The position numbers and the translations under genes were made by a program. Below are positions 47,313 to 57,216 of a DNA stretch of 64,000 bases, piece by piece (within the stretch, counting starts at the first letter, position 1; each line of letters opens with the position of its first letter). The stretch covers positions 186,001 through 250,000 of the forward strand of contig NZ_JNAI01000010.1 of assembly GCF_000759855.1 (NCBI RefSeq), read 5' to 3'. The stretch is from Prochlorococcus marinus str. MIT 9107 (lineage in GTDB: Bacteria > Cyanobacteriota > Cyanobacteriia > PCC-6307 > Cyanobiaceae). The notes below the pieces were generated by a model. That model ran no database searches and was not told the origin of the DNA. It worked only from the letters and a program-made list of their open reading frames with translations.

Positions 47313-48347
47313 TTACCAAGGATCATCAATTTCAAAGTTTTCTGATTTTTTATTATCTTGAGCTAATTTTTTTTCATCTAATGGTTCAATATCTAAAGTT
47401 TCATTTGTATTTTGAATTGGTCTTTTCGATGCCAAACTAGTCTTTAATTGTTTATTTTGTTTAAGATAAATATTTTTTTCTTCGTCTATTTTACTCACAC
47501 TATCGTAATTATCTATCTGATCAGTAGAATCATTTTCCATATATAGTTTTTTTCTATTATTAAGTTCTTCTGAAGAACTCTTTATTTCAACATATTCCAG
47601 TTCATCTTCATAATCATCTTGTTCAATAACTTCTTCTTCATATTCTTCAGTCAAATTGTTTTGTTGTTCGTATTCTGAACCAGACACTAACTGATTCTCA
47701 ACTGGAACAAGATTTGCTGAGTATCCGTTCCCTTCCCCTTCATCCCATGAAGAACCTCCTACACCAAGTTTCTCAAGTAGTCCACTACTTAATTGATTCA
47801 ATTTCTCCTCAGCACCTTCATAAACAATAATCCTATCTGTACCACTACTGACTATTTCTTCAGCAGGAATTTCCCAAGTACTTAAAACTCCCTCCCCTAA
47901 AAGAGGCACACCAACTGCACCCATGACAAGAGAAATCAAATCTCCAGTCTCGATATCAAAAGAAAAACCAAGAACTCTTCCTAAAAGTTGACCAGATTCT
48001 GTAATCACCTGACAATTAATTACCTTTCCATATCTTTCTGGAGAAAAACCTTCACTCAATGAATCTAAGGAGTCTACTAATATGACATCTCCAACTTGCT
48101 TTATACTTTCTAAGGGCATCCATTTTGGCAAGCCTGGCAAAAATCTTGTAAGTGGATTATCTCTAAGGCCCAAAGCGACCACCTCTCTTCTATCAATATC
48201 AACAACAACCTCGCCAACTACACCTAAGCGCCTACCTGTATCTGTAGTTATAACCTGTGTACCCATCAATTCAGACCTTAACCATAACCGTTCACTAGGA
48301 ACAGAATTAGGACGATTATTATTTGCAGATGTGTTAGACAAACTCAT
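47313..48347 (-). CDS. PRC-barrel domain protein with acidic tail
   Basis: Of 344 residues, the first 175 contain two PRC-barrel repeats (LMGTQVITTDTGRRLGVVGE and VITESGQLLGRVLGFSFD). The remainder is a disordered, Glu/Asp/Asn-rich tail. PRC-barrels occur in photosynthetic reaction centre H subunits and RimM. The role here is unknown. It starts 45 bp downstream of the smc stop. Confidence 0.8.
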   Translation of the reverse strand: MSLSNTSANNNRPNSVPSERLWLRSELMGTQVITTDTGRRLGVVGEVVVDIDRREVVALGLRDNPLTRFLPGLPKWMPLESIKQVGDVILVDSLDSLSEGFSPERYGKVINCQVITESGQLLGRVLGFSFDIETGDLISLVMGAVGVPLLGEGVLSTWEIPAEEIVSSGTDRIIVYEGAEEKLNQLSSGLLEKLGVGGSSWDEGEGNGYSANLVPVENQLVSGSEYEQQNNLTEEYEEEVIEQDDYEDELEYVEIKSSSEELNNRKKLYMENDSTDQIDNYDSVSKIDEEKNIYLKQNKQLKTSLASKRPIQNTNETLDIEPLDEKKLAQDNKKSENFEIDDPW

Positions 48348-48392
48348 AAATAACTTTTCATCATTCTGACGTATAAATATAAAAAAGTGTGC

Positions 48393-51300
48393 TTATGCAG
48401 CATTTGGTAACCCAACAACTTGAGTATTAGCACCTCTTGCTTGCGCAACTCCAATTGTTCGTTCAGATGCGCTTATCATAGGCCTTCTATGACTTACGAC
48501 TATAAATTGAGCATTTGATGACTGATTAGATATCAATTTTGACAGCCTTTCAACATTTATGCCATCTAAAAAACTATCAACCTCATCTAATGCATAAAAA
48601 GGTGAAGGTTTATATTTTTGCAAAGCAAATAAAAAACTTAAGGCAGTTAATGATTTTTCACCTCCTGACATAGAAGCTAGTCTTCTGACATTTTTTCCTT
48701 TAGGATGAGCAACTAAAGTCAAGCCTCCTTCCAAAGGAGAATTAGGATTTTCAAGCTGAAGGAAACCATCTCCATCTGATAAATTTGCAAAAATCTCTCT
48801 AAAGTGTTTATCAACTTCTACAAATGCTTGCATAAAAGCCTCTTGACGCATAGTAGATACAGTTTCTATTCTGAGCAATAATTCAGATCTTTCATTAGAT
48901 AGAATTTCTAATTTTTCTCTTAATCCATTTAATCTCTCAGTTAATTCTTCTAATTCATCAAGAGCCAACATATTTACAGGTTCTAAGCTTTCTAGTTTTG
49001 CATTTATAATCGCTATTTCTGATTGCAAGGATTCAAGACTCTTACCTTCATATTCTCCAAACTCCGGAGAAGGATTAGGTAGATCTTTTTTATAGTTTTC
49101 TAATTTTATTTTCTCGCTCCTCATCTCTTCTTTAAGAGAAGAAATATCTCTCTCAAGGTATTCCAGCTTTAATAGATAGTTATTATGTTCTTGCCTTTTA
49201 TTTGAAATTGAAGAGTTTAATTCATCTCTTTTCCTTCTCAATAAACCCAAATCCTTCTCTAGAGAATTTTTTTGATTATCGAGCACTAAAAGCTCTTTTT
49301 TGAATTTATCTCTTTTTTCTATCCATTCACTATGAGCAATTGCAAGTTCTTTGATAGATTCCTGCAAGTTTTTTTCTTCTAATAGTGTAATTTTCAATGA
49401 ATTATTGATACGTTCTTTATTTAAAGCAAATTGATTCTTCTTATCTAATAGTGTATCTCTTTCTTTAATAAGCAATTCAAGTTTTTTATCAAGATCGTTA
49501 AAATCATTATTAAAAGCTATTAGAGATGATTTTTGATTTTTTTCATAATTTTCCTTAAGAATTATTTGCAATTGATCTAACTTATCTTGATTGGGTTTCA
49601 ATTTATTTTTTAAAAGATCTAACTCCACAAATAATAAATTATTAGCACTATCAAGTTTATCTAATCTCAATTTACCATCCTCAATTCTTTGCATGAATAC
49701 CTCAAGAGAATTTTTATTTACTTCAATTTCTTTATTAAATGAGGCGCAATCCTCAATTATTTGACTGCGATTAGAATTTAATTTACTGAGTAAATTATTT
49801 TTTATAATCAAATTATTATTTGACTCTTTTAAAGCTTCTTCAATAACTATTAATCTTTCTTGTATAGGGCTAGAATTATCAAGATCATTATTAATTCCGA
49901 ATCTATAAGCTAAATCTTTATTTAACTTACTACCTCCTGTAATAGCACCACTTGCTTCCAATAATTCTCCACTTAAAGTAACTAACCTAATTTTTTGCTT
50001 AGATAACCTAGCTGATGCTAAGTCTGAAAAAACCAACGTATCTCCAAAAACATATCTAAAAACATCTGAATAAACTTCATCAAAAGTAATTAAATTAATA
50101 GCTTTATCAATAAATCCTTGCTCTTTATTATTTTCAAATCTTGAAATTGCATAATTCTTTTTTTGACTTTTAATTCTATTTAAAGGTAAAAAAGTTAATC
50201 TTCCTGCCTTTTTCTTTTTAAGAATTTCAATTGCTTTAGCGGCAATATGATCATTGTCAACAACAATTTGTCCTAGCCTATTGCCTGCAGCAATTTCTAA
50301 TGCATATCTATTTTTCTCACTGACCTCTCCAAGTTGAGCAACATAGCCATGTATACCCTCTAGACCTGCTTCTAATAAAATTCTAAGAGCATATGAACCC
50401 CTGGATTCATTTAAAGCTTCTTTTCTACTTTCAAATCGAGATAAATCTTTTTCAAGCCTTAATTGCTCGTTGTTAAGTCTTAATTTAGTTTTATTTAACA
50501 AATTAATTTCATTTTTTAAAGAATTAATTTCCGCACTGTTACTTGCTAAATTATTTTTTTTCATGTCAGATGTCTCTTTTCTCATTCGATTTCTCTCTGA
50601 AAGTTTCTGCTTTTCTAAAGTAATCGCGTTGATCTGAGAAGATATTTCATCTTTTTGAATGTTATTTTGAATAGTTTGTTCTTCAATTTTCCTTTTTTTA
50701 ACTTCCAAAGGGTTAATTATATTTTGTATACTTTCAAGCTCAGCATTTAATTTGATACTTTGTTTTGAGAATTCTCCAGATTCTCCCGCTGCATCAGAAA
50801 GTTTTTTTCTGGATAATTTATGTTTTAAAGTAAGATCATTAATTTGCAAGTTTAATTTATTTAAAAAGTTATCATCAAAATTTTTTTGCCTCATCTTTTC
50901 TGACTCAATATTCCTCTTAGATATTGCAATTTCATCTCTCTGCTTTTGTAATTTAATGCCCTCTTCTTTATTCAAAATTGATATCCTATCGAGTTCTCTC
51001 AAGCTAGAGTTAATACTGCCAATATCAGAATTCACTTTTATCAAATTATCCTCTCCTTTCTCCTTAAGCTCAGCAACAAGTATTTTCAAAGCACCTTCTA
51101 AGACTGATATTTCGTTATTAATAGATTCTTTTTGTTCATTAAATAAAATTTTATTTTTTTCAATTTCAGTTTCTTTAATCTCTATAGATTCAACATGCTT
51201 AACTTGCTTTTCGAAAATAAGAACTTTCTCTAACTCCATTATTTGAAAAAGTTTTACCTTTAACTCTTTATATCGCTTAGCTTTTTCACATTCTTTTTCA

Positions 51301-51983
51301 AGCTTATTTTTACTGGATTGCAATTCATTTTCTAAAATTTCACACCTTTCTTGTCTTTCAAAAACGTCATTTAATTTTGCATTAGTTTGTTCTATTCTTG
51401 TATCAAACAGTGCCACCCCTGCTAATTCATCAATAAGATTTCTCCTTTCCTTATTATTCATTGATACTATTCTTGTTACATCGCCCTGCATAACAACATT
51501 GCTGCCCTCAGGATCAACACTAATATCTCTTAATATTCTCTGAATTTGTTGCAAGGTGCATTGTTTTCCATCAGAGGTATAAGTCGAAACATAAGAACCA
51601 CCAGGCATAAGCCTCAATTTTCGAGAAACGACCCATTCTTTTTGCCCTTTATTAAGAGCGATTTCTTCCTCCTCTAAATCCAAGGGTGGAAGGTCCTCCC
51701 TAGGGGACCAATCTTGAATATTAAATTTTACTGATACAAATGTTTCGGATGACTTACCTTCTTTAACTTTGGAATTGTTTATTAGATCTGGCAACCTTTC
51801 TGCTCTCATCCCTCTACTATTAGCCAAACCTAAACAAAATAAAATTCCATCTAAAATATTACTTTTCCCAGAACCATTAGGCCCAGTAACCACCGTAAAA
51901 CCCTCTTCAAGAGGAATTTTTACACTTCCCCCAAAAGATTTAAAATTCTCAAATTCGACCTGATTGATATGTACCAATCTCAA
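48393..51983 (-). CDS. smc: Chromosome segregation protein SMC
   Basis: SMC organises and segregates the chromosome. The 1196-residue protein has Walker A GPNGSGKSNIL (about 34-44), a long coiled coil, a hinge at about 520-660 (LEGIHGYVAQLGEVSEKN), a second coiled coil, the signature LASMSGGEKSLTALSF and Walker B FYALDEVDSFLD. Length is normal. No scpA or scpB is adjacent. The ATG at 51983 opens directly on MRLVHINQVEFENFKSFGG. Confidence 0.96.
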   Translation of the reverse strand: MRLVHINQVEFENFKSFGGSVKIPLEEGFTVVTGPNGSGKSNILDGILFCLGLANSRGMRAERLPDLINNSKVKEGKSSETFVSVKFNIQDWSPREDLPPLDLEEEEIALNKGQKEWVVSRKLRLMPGGSYVSTYTSDGKQCTLQQIQRILRDISVDPEGSNVVMQGDVTRIVSMNNKERRNLIDELAGVALFDTRIEQTNAKLNDVFERQERCEILENELQSSKNKLEKECEKAKRYKELKVKLFQIMELEKVLIFEKQVKHVESIEIKETEIEKNKILFNEQKESINNEISVLEGALKILVAELKEKGEDNLIKVNSDIGSINSSLRELDRISILNKEEGIKLQKQRDEIAISKRNIESEKMRQKNFDDNFLNKLNLQINDLTLKHKLSRKKLSDAAGESGEFSKQSIKLNAELESIQNIINPLEVKKRKIEEQTIQNNIQKDEISSQINAITLEKQKLSERNRMRKETSDMKKNNLASNSAEINSLKNEINLLNKTKLRLNNEQLRLEKDLSRFESRKEALNESRGSYALRILLEAGLEGIHGYVAQLGEVSEKNRYALEIAAGNRLGQIVVDNDHIAAKAIEILKKKKAGRLTFLPLNRIKSQKKNYAISRFENNKEQGFIDKAINLITFDEVYSDVFRYVFGDTLVFSDLASARLSKQKIRLVTLSGELLEASGAITGGSKLNKDLAYRFGINNDLDNSSPIQERLIVIEEALKESNNNLIIKNNLLSKLNSNRSQIIEDCASFNKEIEVNKNSLEVFMQRIEDGKLRLDKLDSANNLLFVELDLLKNKLKPNQDKLDQLQIILKENYEKNQKSSLIAFNNDFNDLDKKLELLIKERDTLLDKKNQFALNKERINNSLKITLLEEKNLQESIKELAIAHSEWIEKRDKFKKELLVLDNQKNSLEKDLGLLRRKRDELNSSISNKRQEHNNYLLKLEYLERDISSLKEEMRSEKIKLENYKKDLPNPSPEFGEYEGKSLESLQSEIAIINAKLESLEPVNMLALDELEELTERLNGLREKLEILSNERSELLLRIETVSTMRQEAFMQAFVEVDKHFREIFANLSDGDGFLQLENPNSPLEGGLTLVAHPKGKNVRRLASMSGGEKSLTALSFLFALQKYKPSPFYALDEVDSFLDGINVERLSKLISNQSSNAQFIVVSHRRPMISASERTIGVAQARGANTQVVGLPNAA

Positions 51984-52059
51984 GTCTCAATAGCTAAATA
52001 AGAATAACTAATTTGCACACATTCTCAAGAGAAATATTAAGATTATTTATAAATGAATA

Positions 52060-52422
52060 TTAATTACTTTTACTTAATCTACAAGAATTACCAGAAATTT
52101 CAAACAAACCATACAGAAGTTGACCGTCCAAAATAAATCGAAAATCATCGGAGTTTAATTGATCAGAAACATCTTTAAATATTCCATGATCAATTCTTTT
52201 TACTAAACCTCGATTCCCAGAAAGTTGATGTTCTTTCCTTGATAGCCATACAAGTCTATGATTTGGCTGTTTAAAAATTTCTACAGAAGCTTGATTCGAT
52301 AAAGGTAGTTTTAGAAATTTCCAAGTTAAACAATCAATTTCATTTTCAACAAGAAAATCATAATGAAGATCAAAAGATTTACCCGAATAAACTTTATGTT
52401 CAAGCAAAACCCATTTACTCAT
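52060..52422 (-). CDS. Small protein resembling LigD 3'-phosphoesterase domain
   Basis: The 120-residue protein has LLEHKVYSGKSFDLHYDF and LTWKFLKLP, followed by SRKEHQLSGNRG and GQLLYGLFEISG. These recall the KH...HYDFRLE...W..PKGP and EHP...G...I.G pattern of the LigD phosphoesterase domain, which trims 3' phosphates. The match is by eye. It has no ligase or polymerase domain. It lies 76 bp upstream of smc on the same strand. Confidence 0.45.
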   Translation of the reverse strand: MSKWVLLEHKVYSGKSFDLHYDFLVENEIDCLTWKFLKLPLSNQASVEIFKQPNHRLVWLSRKEHQLSGNRGLVKRIDHGIFKDVSDQLNSDDFRFILDGQLLYGLFEISGNSCRLSKSN

Positions 52423-52505
52423 TATCTAGTTGATAAATAAATCGAATCTATTTTCAAAACAAAATTGAGATAAAATTATATTTTATTGAAGATAGTTCCT
52501 GTTAT

Positions 52506-52661
52506 TTAATTACTTGCATCAGGGACAAATCTTAAAGCAATGAATAGCAAACTTCCTGCTCCCGCGATGGCTGCGGCTACTAATCCAAAATCTGTAGGGA
52601 TTGTGCGAGATGCAAAAATTAATGATGCAAATGTGATATCCATGATGAAATTTAAGCTCAT
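52506..52661 (-). CDS. Small single-helix membrane protein, unknown function
   Basis: The 51-residue ORF has an ATG at 52661 (or 52643 at residue 7) and one helix (GLVAAAIAGAGSLLFIALRF) near the C-terminus. Such small helices are common among photosystem and NDH subunits, but I do not recognise it. It lies between the LigD-PE-like gene and the divergent 153-residue gene. Confidence 0.55.
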   Translation of the reverse strand: MSLNFIMDITFASLIFASRTIPTDFGLVAAAIAGAGSLLFIALRFVPDASN

Positions 52662-52831
52662 TTAATAAATTCAGTAATAGCTTAACAAAACCTTCTTGCA
52701 GAACCGAGTAGATAAATAAAATGTAAATAAACTTTTATATGTTTGTATTCTATATAAATCGCACAAATCTTTAGATAAGGGTTCCAAATTAAGAAAATAA
52801 GGTCTAATCTTAAAATAATCAAATTAAAACA

Positions 52832-53293
52832 ATGGAGACTTATCACCCTCCCAAAGAAGTAGAAGAAAAAGTAGATAACTCTTCACTTCCTGAGAAAGAA
52901 GTTATCTCAGAGAAATGGTTACTTGAAAAAATTGACAGTTTAATACCCTTAATTAAAGAAAAATGGCCTAATATTGCTCAGCAAACTCTTGAAGCCACCA
53001 AAGGGAGTATTGATGATTTAGTTGAAGTAATAGCGAGCCATACTGGAACCTCTGCAATTGGAATAAAGCGCCAACTATTGGAAATCATTGATTCAATACG
53101 AGAAAACAACTGGGAAATCTCAGAAAAGATTGAACCTATCGAAAGTCAATTAGAAGAGTTACTAGAAGAACTCAACAATACACTGAGACCGAGAATAGAA
53201 AGTCCAATCAGAAAAAAACCAATTTTATCTATTGCTATTGCCGCTGGTATTGGATTACTAATAGGTACTCTCCTCAACAGTGGGAGAAAATAA
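52832..53293 (+). CDS. Tail-anchored helical protein (DUF883/ElaB-like), unknown function
   Basis: The 153-residue acidic protein has helical segments and a single C-terminal membrane anchor (ILSIAIAAGIGLLIGTLL, about 131-149) before a basic GRK end. The layout resembles ElaB/YqjD-type proteins. It is followed after 1 bp by the holin-superfamily-like gene, which matches ElaB/YqjD-YqjE-type pairs. That pairing is inference. Confidence 0.6.
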   Translation: METYHPPKEVEEKVDNSSLPEKEVISEKWLLEKIDSLIPLIKEKWPNIAQQTLEATKGSIDDLVEVIASHTGTSAIGIKRQLLEIIDSIRENNWEISEKIEPIESQLEELLEELNNTLRPRIESPIRKKPILSIAIAAGIGLLIGTLLNSGRK

Positions 53294-53294
53294 T

Positions 53295-53681
53295 ATGGAA
53301 AAACCAAAAAATAAAAACTTTACAAATACCGCTTCAAGAATTTCAGCGATAGCAAGTTCAGTGATGGATTTGCATGTAAGAATAGCTCTTCAAGAAGTAG
53401 ATAGAGAAAAAAGAAGGTTAATTAGTGGTGGGATATTTTTAGCAATTGGAGGCACATTACTATTATTAGTTCTGATTTGCATTCATATTATTTTCTTTCT
53501 TTCTATAAAAAAATATAATAACTGGAATAATGAATATAATTTATTAATAATAATATTTATCGATTTATTTCTTGCAGGCTTAAGTTTGAAGCTTGGTGGG
53601 AAATTAGCAAAAGGTCCATATCTTCCTCAAACATTGGAGGGCTTAGGGAAGACAACAAAAGCCGTTTTAGGCAAAAAATAA
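53295..53681 (+). CDS. Phage_holin_3_6/YqjE-like membrane protein
   Basis: From the ATG at 53295 the product is 128 residues: an amphipathic helix (VMDLHVRIALQEVDREKRRL) and two membrane helices with GIFLAIGGTLLLLVLICIHI and LLIIIFIDLFLAGLSL. This fits the PF07332 superfamily, which is not restricted to phage. A GTG at 53280 would overlap the previous gene and is less likely. Confidence 0.65.
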   Translation: MEKPKNKNFTNTASRISAIASSVMDLHVRIALQEVDREKRRLISGGIFLAIGGTLLLLVLICIHIIFFLSIKKYNNWNNEYNLLIIIFIDLFLAGLSLKLGGKLAKGPYLPQTLEGLGKTTKAVLGKK

Positions 53682-53682
53682 A

Positions 53683-54807
53683 TTATCTTATTAAATATTT
53701 TATCCATCTGCAATCAATGCCTCCATTACTAACAGGTATTTTCAATGATGATTTCATTCTCAAATATTTTGTTAGTTTTGGATTTCCACTAAGTAGCCAA
53801 AATTCCCAACCTGAAAAGTTCTTCTTTAAAAAGGACCCAATTTCTTCATATAAACAAATGAGTTCATTTTCATTACCTAATTTTTTCCCATATGGAGGAT
53901 TACATATTATTATTCCAGGAGTAAATTTTAATTGGAGTTGTAAAAAATCAATATTTATAAGTTCAATATAGTTTTCAAGTCCTGCCAATGATTTGTTTAC
54001 TTCGGCCTGCTCAAAAACCTTTTTATTAATTTCGCAGCCAATAATTTTTGGTAATTTTTCATAATTTATAATTTTATGTTTGGCTTTATTTTTTTCATAA
54101 AGATAAATATCTTTCCTGAAGTCCAACCAATTCTCAAAAAGATAAACTTGATCAATATTTATAGGGACGTTAAGAGATTGGTTAACAGCTTCAATTAAAA
54201 AAGTTCCTGAACCACACATAATGTCAATTAAAGGGACTTTGCCATTCCATTGAGTCATCTTTATCAATCCAGAAGCTAAATTTTCTTTTAATGGTGCATT
54301 CCCAACTGCAGGCCTATAGCTTCGTTTATGTAAACTTTCTACACTACTTTGGAGACTGATAATCGCTTTATTATTATTTAAATGAAGATGAATTATAAAA
54401 TCAGGATGATCTAAAGAAATATTTGATCTTTTATTCCAAACTGCCCGTTGCAAATCAGTTATAGAATTTTTCACTTCAAGAGCAGTAAAATGTGTATGAA
54501 TTAAAGAAGATGTTCTCCCAGTTACTTGAACATTAAACGTTTTTTCATGGTGCAACCAATCTAACCAATCGAATGAATCTCTAACCCCTGCATATAAAGA
54601 TTGCTTGTCATAGCAAATAAAACTTGCAATTTTTCTATAAAAACGAAAAGCTAATCTGGAATAGAAATGAACTCTGTAAAAAGTCGCATAATCACATTCA
54701 AAATTAATAAATCTTTTAAAAGTGTTAATATTAGATCCGCCTAAATTTGAAATTTCTTCAGCTAAATATTCTTCCAATCCCTCTGGAGCTGATGCAACTA
54801 CATTCAT
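53683..54807 (-). CDS. THUMP-domain RNA methyltransferase (RlmL N-terminal/UPF0020 type)
   Basis: This is a likely 23S rRNA or tRNA guanine-N2 methyltransferase. From the ATG at 54807 (374 residues) the protein has an N-terminal region starting VVASAPEGLEEYLAEE, a THUMP domain, DIMCGSGTFLIEA for SAM binding and the catalytic IICNPPYGKK. An upstream ATG at 54840 would add 11 residues. The gene is divergent from ssrA. Confidence 0.88.
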   Translation of the reverse strand: MNVVASAPEGLEEYLAEEISNLGGSNINTFKRFINFECDYATFYRVHFYSRLAFRFYRKIASFICYDKQSLYAGVRDSFDWLDWLHHEKTFNVQVTGRTSSLIHTHFTALEVKNSITDLQRAVWNKRSNISLDHPDFIIHLHLNNNKAIISLQSSVESLHKRSYRPAVGNAPLKENLASGLIKMTQWNGKVPLIDIMCGSGTFLIEAVNQSLNVPINIDQVYLFENWLDFRKDIYLYEKNKAKHKIINYEKLPKIIGCEINKKVFEQAEVNKSLAGLENYIELINIDFLQLQLKFTPGIIICNPPYGKKLGNENELICLYEEIGSFLKKNFSGWEFWLLSGNPKLTKYLRMKSSLKIPVSNGGIDCRWIKYLIR

Positions 54808-54857
54808 ATACGATAAAAACTTAATAAAAAAACTATTCAATTCTCATTTTGCCTGTC

Positions 54858-55150
54858 AGAATATAAATGTCCAATTGGACTAGGTGATCTCAACCGATGT
54901 TTCGGACAGCGGTTCGATTCCGCTCAACTCCATTTTTTGGGGTTGTAATGGTTTCGACGGGGCATAAGGAAGGTGACTGAAGCTGGCTCGGTTAGAGCAA
55001 AAACACAAACGCTAACAAAATCGTTAGTTTCTCCCGTCAAACAGCACCAGTTGCTGCTTGATCCTAAAGGAGATGGGGTTATATCAGCCTTATCAACCAA
55101 ATGATACGAGGAGTCTGGAAGGACTCCACATTCATTTGTTTGCAAAATTT
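54858..55150 (+). ncRNA. ssrA: Two-piece (permuted) tmRNA gene
   Basis: tmRNA rescues stalled ribosomes. The acceptor piece comes first: a T arm CAGCGG-TTCGATT-CCGCT, then CAACTCC and discriminator A at 54932. After TTTTTT the coding piece begins at 54939 with GGGGTTG, which pairs with CAACTCC. The tag frame is 55011-55061 and reads ANKIVSFSRQTAPVAA-stop, the picocyanobacterial tag. This permuted order is known in marine picocyanobacteria. The outer ends are approximate. Confidence 0.93.
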
Positions 55151-55288
55151 AGTATTAGAAAGCTGCTTAGTGTGTAAATATTGCTGCAATCAATAGTATT
55201 AAAGTTAATTTTTTGAATTCAATAAGTATAAATACTGAGAAGATTTAATAAAAATTAATTTATCTTATCTAAAAGAAAACATTTAAAG

Positions 55289-55411
55289 ATGAATCCTGAT
55301 AAAAGAATAAACGACTTGATAATAGATCTCCAACCTAAAGTAATTAGGTTTACAGGTAAAAAATTTCCAACAGAATTATGGAACAATAATAAGATTAAAA
55401 AAAACAAATAG
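55289..55411 (+). CDS. Small basic protein, unknown function
   Basis: A 40-residue ORF from an ATG, with KRINDLIIDLQPKVIRFTG and a lysine/asparagine-rich end. There is no strong ribosome binding site. It stands alone between ssrA and the convergent aldo/keto reductase. Its reality is uncertain. Confidence 0.35.
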   Translation: MNPDKRINDLIIDLQPKVIRFTGKKFPTELWNNNKIKKNK

Positions 55412-55430
55412 ATATCAGCATAAAATTCAT

Positions 55431-56414
55431 CTAAATGCTAGAAAAGGGATTTCTTGGCATCTTTTTCAAACAATTTCTTGAAACTTCTTGAAGTAATTGA
55501 AATTCGTTTTTAGTTAAATTCCATTTAAAAACATTCGATATATCAATAACTTGAGATTTTTTTCGCATACCAACAAGAGGAATAGCTCCCTGATAACAAC
55601 ACCAATTAATTGCAACTTGAGATTGTGATACAGATCTTTCCATAGCAATATTTTTCAAACATCGTCTAAGTTCATGTGTTGGTTTTTTATAGTTTTCAAA
55701 TAAAGCATTACGTAAAACTGTACAATCTCTTTTCTCATCTTTTTCAGGATCAATACAAAGAATTCCAAAGCACAAAGGACTATAAGCAAAGAAATCAATA
55801 TTGTTTTCATCGCATATTTTTTTAACTTGATTTTGTTTTAATAAATCTGGAGCAAGCAAAGAAAACTGAATCTGAACACTTTTCAATTTCTTATCTCGTT
55901 TTGATAAATGTTTTATTAATATTTTTAATCTTTGAGGGCCGATATTTGATAGGCCAATTTGAAAATTAAATCCTTGATCTAATAGATCACAAAGATTATC
56001 TAAAAACTGTAATTCTTGCCAAGGATTATATTTAGCTGTTGACCAATGTAGTTGGACTATATCTAATTTATTATTCAACCTCTCTAAACTGTTTAGAAAT
56101 GACTTATTAAAACCTTTATTACCAATCCTCCATGGATAAGGTGCCAACTTGGTAGCTATTTGAATTCGTTTTTTTTTAGCAATAGAAGTATCTACTAAAA
56201 ACTTACCTAAAAGTGATTCACTTCTTCCATTTAGAGTTCCAGTTCCATAAGAATCTGCTGTATCAAACAAATCAATACCTCTGTTTAATGCTTCATTAAA
56301 TGTCTCACTCAAATCATTATCATTACTTGTTTGATAATTCCAAAAGAGTTTATTGCCCCAAGACCACGTACCTAATCCGATTCTTTTTTTAACTTTACTA
56401 TTCTGAAAAAACAC
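55431..56414 (-). CDS. Aldo/keto reductase
   Basis: The NADPH-dependent oxidoreductase has a TIM barrel of 327 residues. The catalytic tetrad can be seen as D and Y in DLFDTADSYGTG, K in QIATKLAP and H in VQLHWST. The cofactor end has GLSNIGPQRL and AINWCCYQGAIPLVGMRK. Substrate is not known. Confidence 0.9.
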   Translation of the reverse strand: MFFQNSKVKKRIGLGTWSWGNKLFWNYQTSNDNDLSETFNEALNRGIDLFDTADSYGTGTLNGRSESLLGKFLVDTSIAKKKRIQIATKLAPYPWRIGNKGFNKSFLNSLERLNNKLDIVQLHWSTAKYNPWQELQFLDNLCDLLDQGFNFQIGLSNIGPQRLKILIKHLSKRDKKLKSVQIQFSLLAPDLLKQNQVKKICDENNIDFFAYSPLCFGILCIDPEKDEKRDCTVLRNALFENYKKPTHELRRCLKNIAMERSVSQSQVAINWCCYQGAIPLVGMRKKSQVIDISNVFKWNLTKNEFQLLQEVSRNCLKKMPRNPFSSI

Positions 56415-56544
56415 TTTTTTAAATTACATAAAAACATTGATCCTTTAATAATATTTAAAAAAAATAAGTTTTAAAGCATTTAAAAAGGTTTTCTATTGAC
56501 ATTCAGAAATTATTCTCCAAAGTAAGATAAATAAAATTAAAAAA

Positions 56545-57216
56545 TTGTTTATTACTGTTTGCGGTCAAAAAGGAGGAGTAGCTAAAACCTGTACAAGTGT
56601 TCACCTTGCAAGCGTTTGGCATTCTGAAGGCAAAAAAGTTTGCATAGTGGATGCAGACAAAAATAGATCAGCATTAGCGTACGCATCAAGAGGTAATCTT
56701 CCATTTCCCGTTTTCCCAGTAAGTTCAGCTGCAAAATCATCAAGATCATCAGAAATTGTTATTACTGATGGCCAAGCTAGCAGTGATCAAGAAGAGCTAA
56801 AACATCTAGCATATGGATCTGATTTAGTAATCTTACCAACTACTGCAAAAGCAAGATCAGTAGAATTGACTGTTGAATTAGCTTCTTTATTAGGAAATTT
56901 AAAAGTAAACCATGCGGTAGTAATTGTAAAAGTAGATTTCAGACAGCAAAAAGCAGCCCAACAAGCTAAACAGGCTTTGGAAAATTTTGGTTTACACGTT
57001 TTTGATACATTTATTCCTTTACTTTCAGCTTTTGATAAAGCAGAAGCATCTGGCAATGCCGTTTTTGAAGCTGTTGACGATTTAGGTAGATCAGATCCCC
57101 GTCGAATGACGGGATGGTCTGCCTATTGTTCAATTGCATCTCAAATTCCATGCCTGATTTCGAAAAACTTATCCAACACCAACAACTTAAACAGCCAAAA
57201 ACCAATCAGCGCTTAA
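56545..57216 (+). CDS. Orphan ParA/MinD-like P-loop ATPase
   Basis: The 223-residue protein opens FITVCGQKGGVAKTCTSVHL, the deviant Walker A of the ParA family. DADKNRSALAYA, an IVITDGQASSDQEEL segment near the usual Walker B position and the C-terminal TFIPLLSAFDKAEASGNAVF follow. No parB or carboxysome gene is nearby. The start is a TTG. The 3' end overlaps the next gene by 67 bp in another frame. Confidence 0.87.
   Translation: MFITVCGQKGGVAKTCTSVHLASVWHSEGKKVCIVDADKNRSALAYASRGNLPFPVFPVSSAAKSSRSSEIVITDGQASSDQEELKHLAYGSDLVILPTTAKARSVELTVELASLLGNLKVNHAVVIVKVDFRQQKAAQQAKQALENFGLHVFDTFIPLLSAFDKAEASGNAVFEAVDDLGRSDPRRMTGWSAYCSIASQIPCLISKNLSNTNNLNSQKPISA

Noticed and set aside
50752-51246. 164-codon ORF antisense to smc
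   Set aside because: It is a shadow of the smc coiled-coil coding sequence, low in complexity and with no homology that I recognise.
52832-53681. Possible phage lysis module, because of the holin-like protein
   Set aside because: PF07332-like proteins also occur in bacterial chromosomes paired with tail-anchored proteins; no phage genes are nearby.
54924-55145. Minus-strand ORF of 73 codons
   Set aside because: It is antisense to the tmRNA gene, which fully accounts for the sequence.
56787-57205. Minus-strand ORFs of 89 and 64 codons
   Set aside because: They are antisense to parA, whose frame is well supported by the deviant Walker A.
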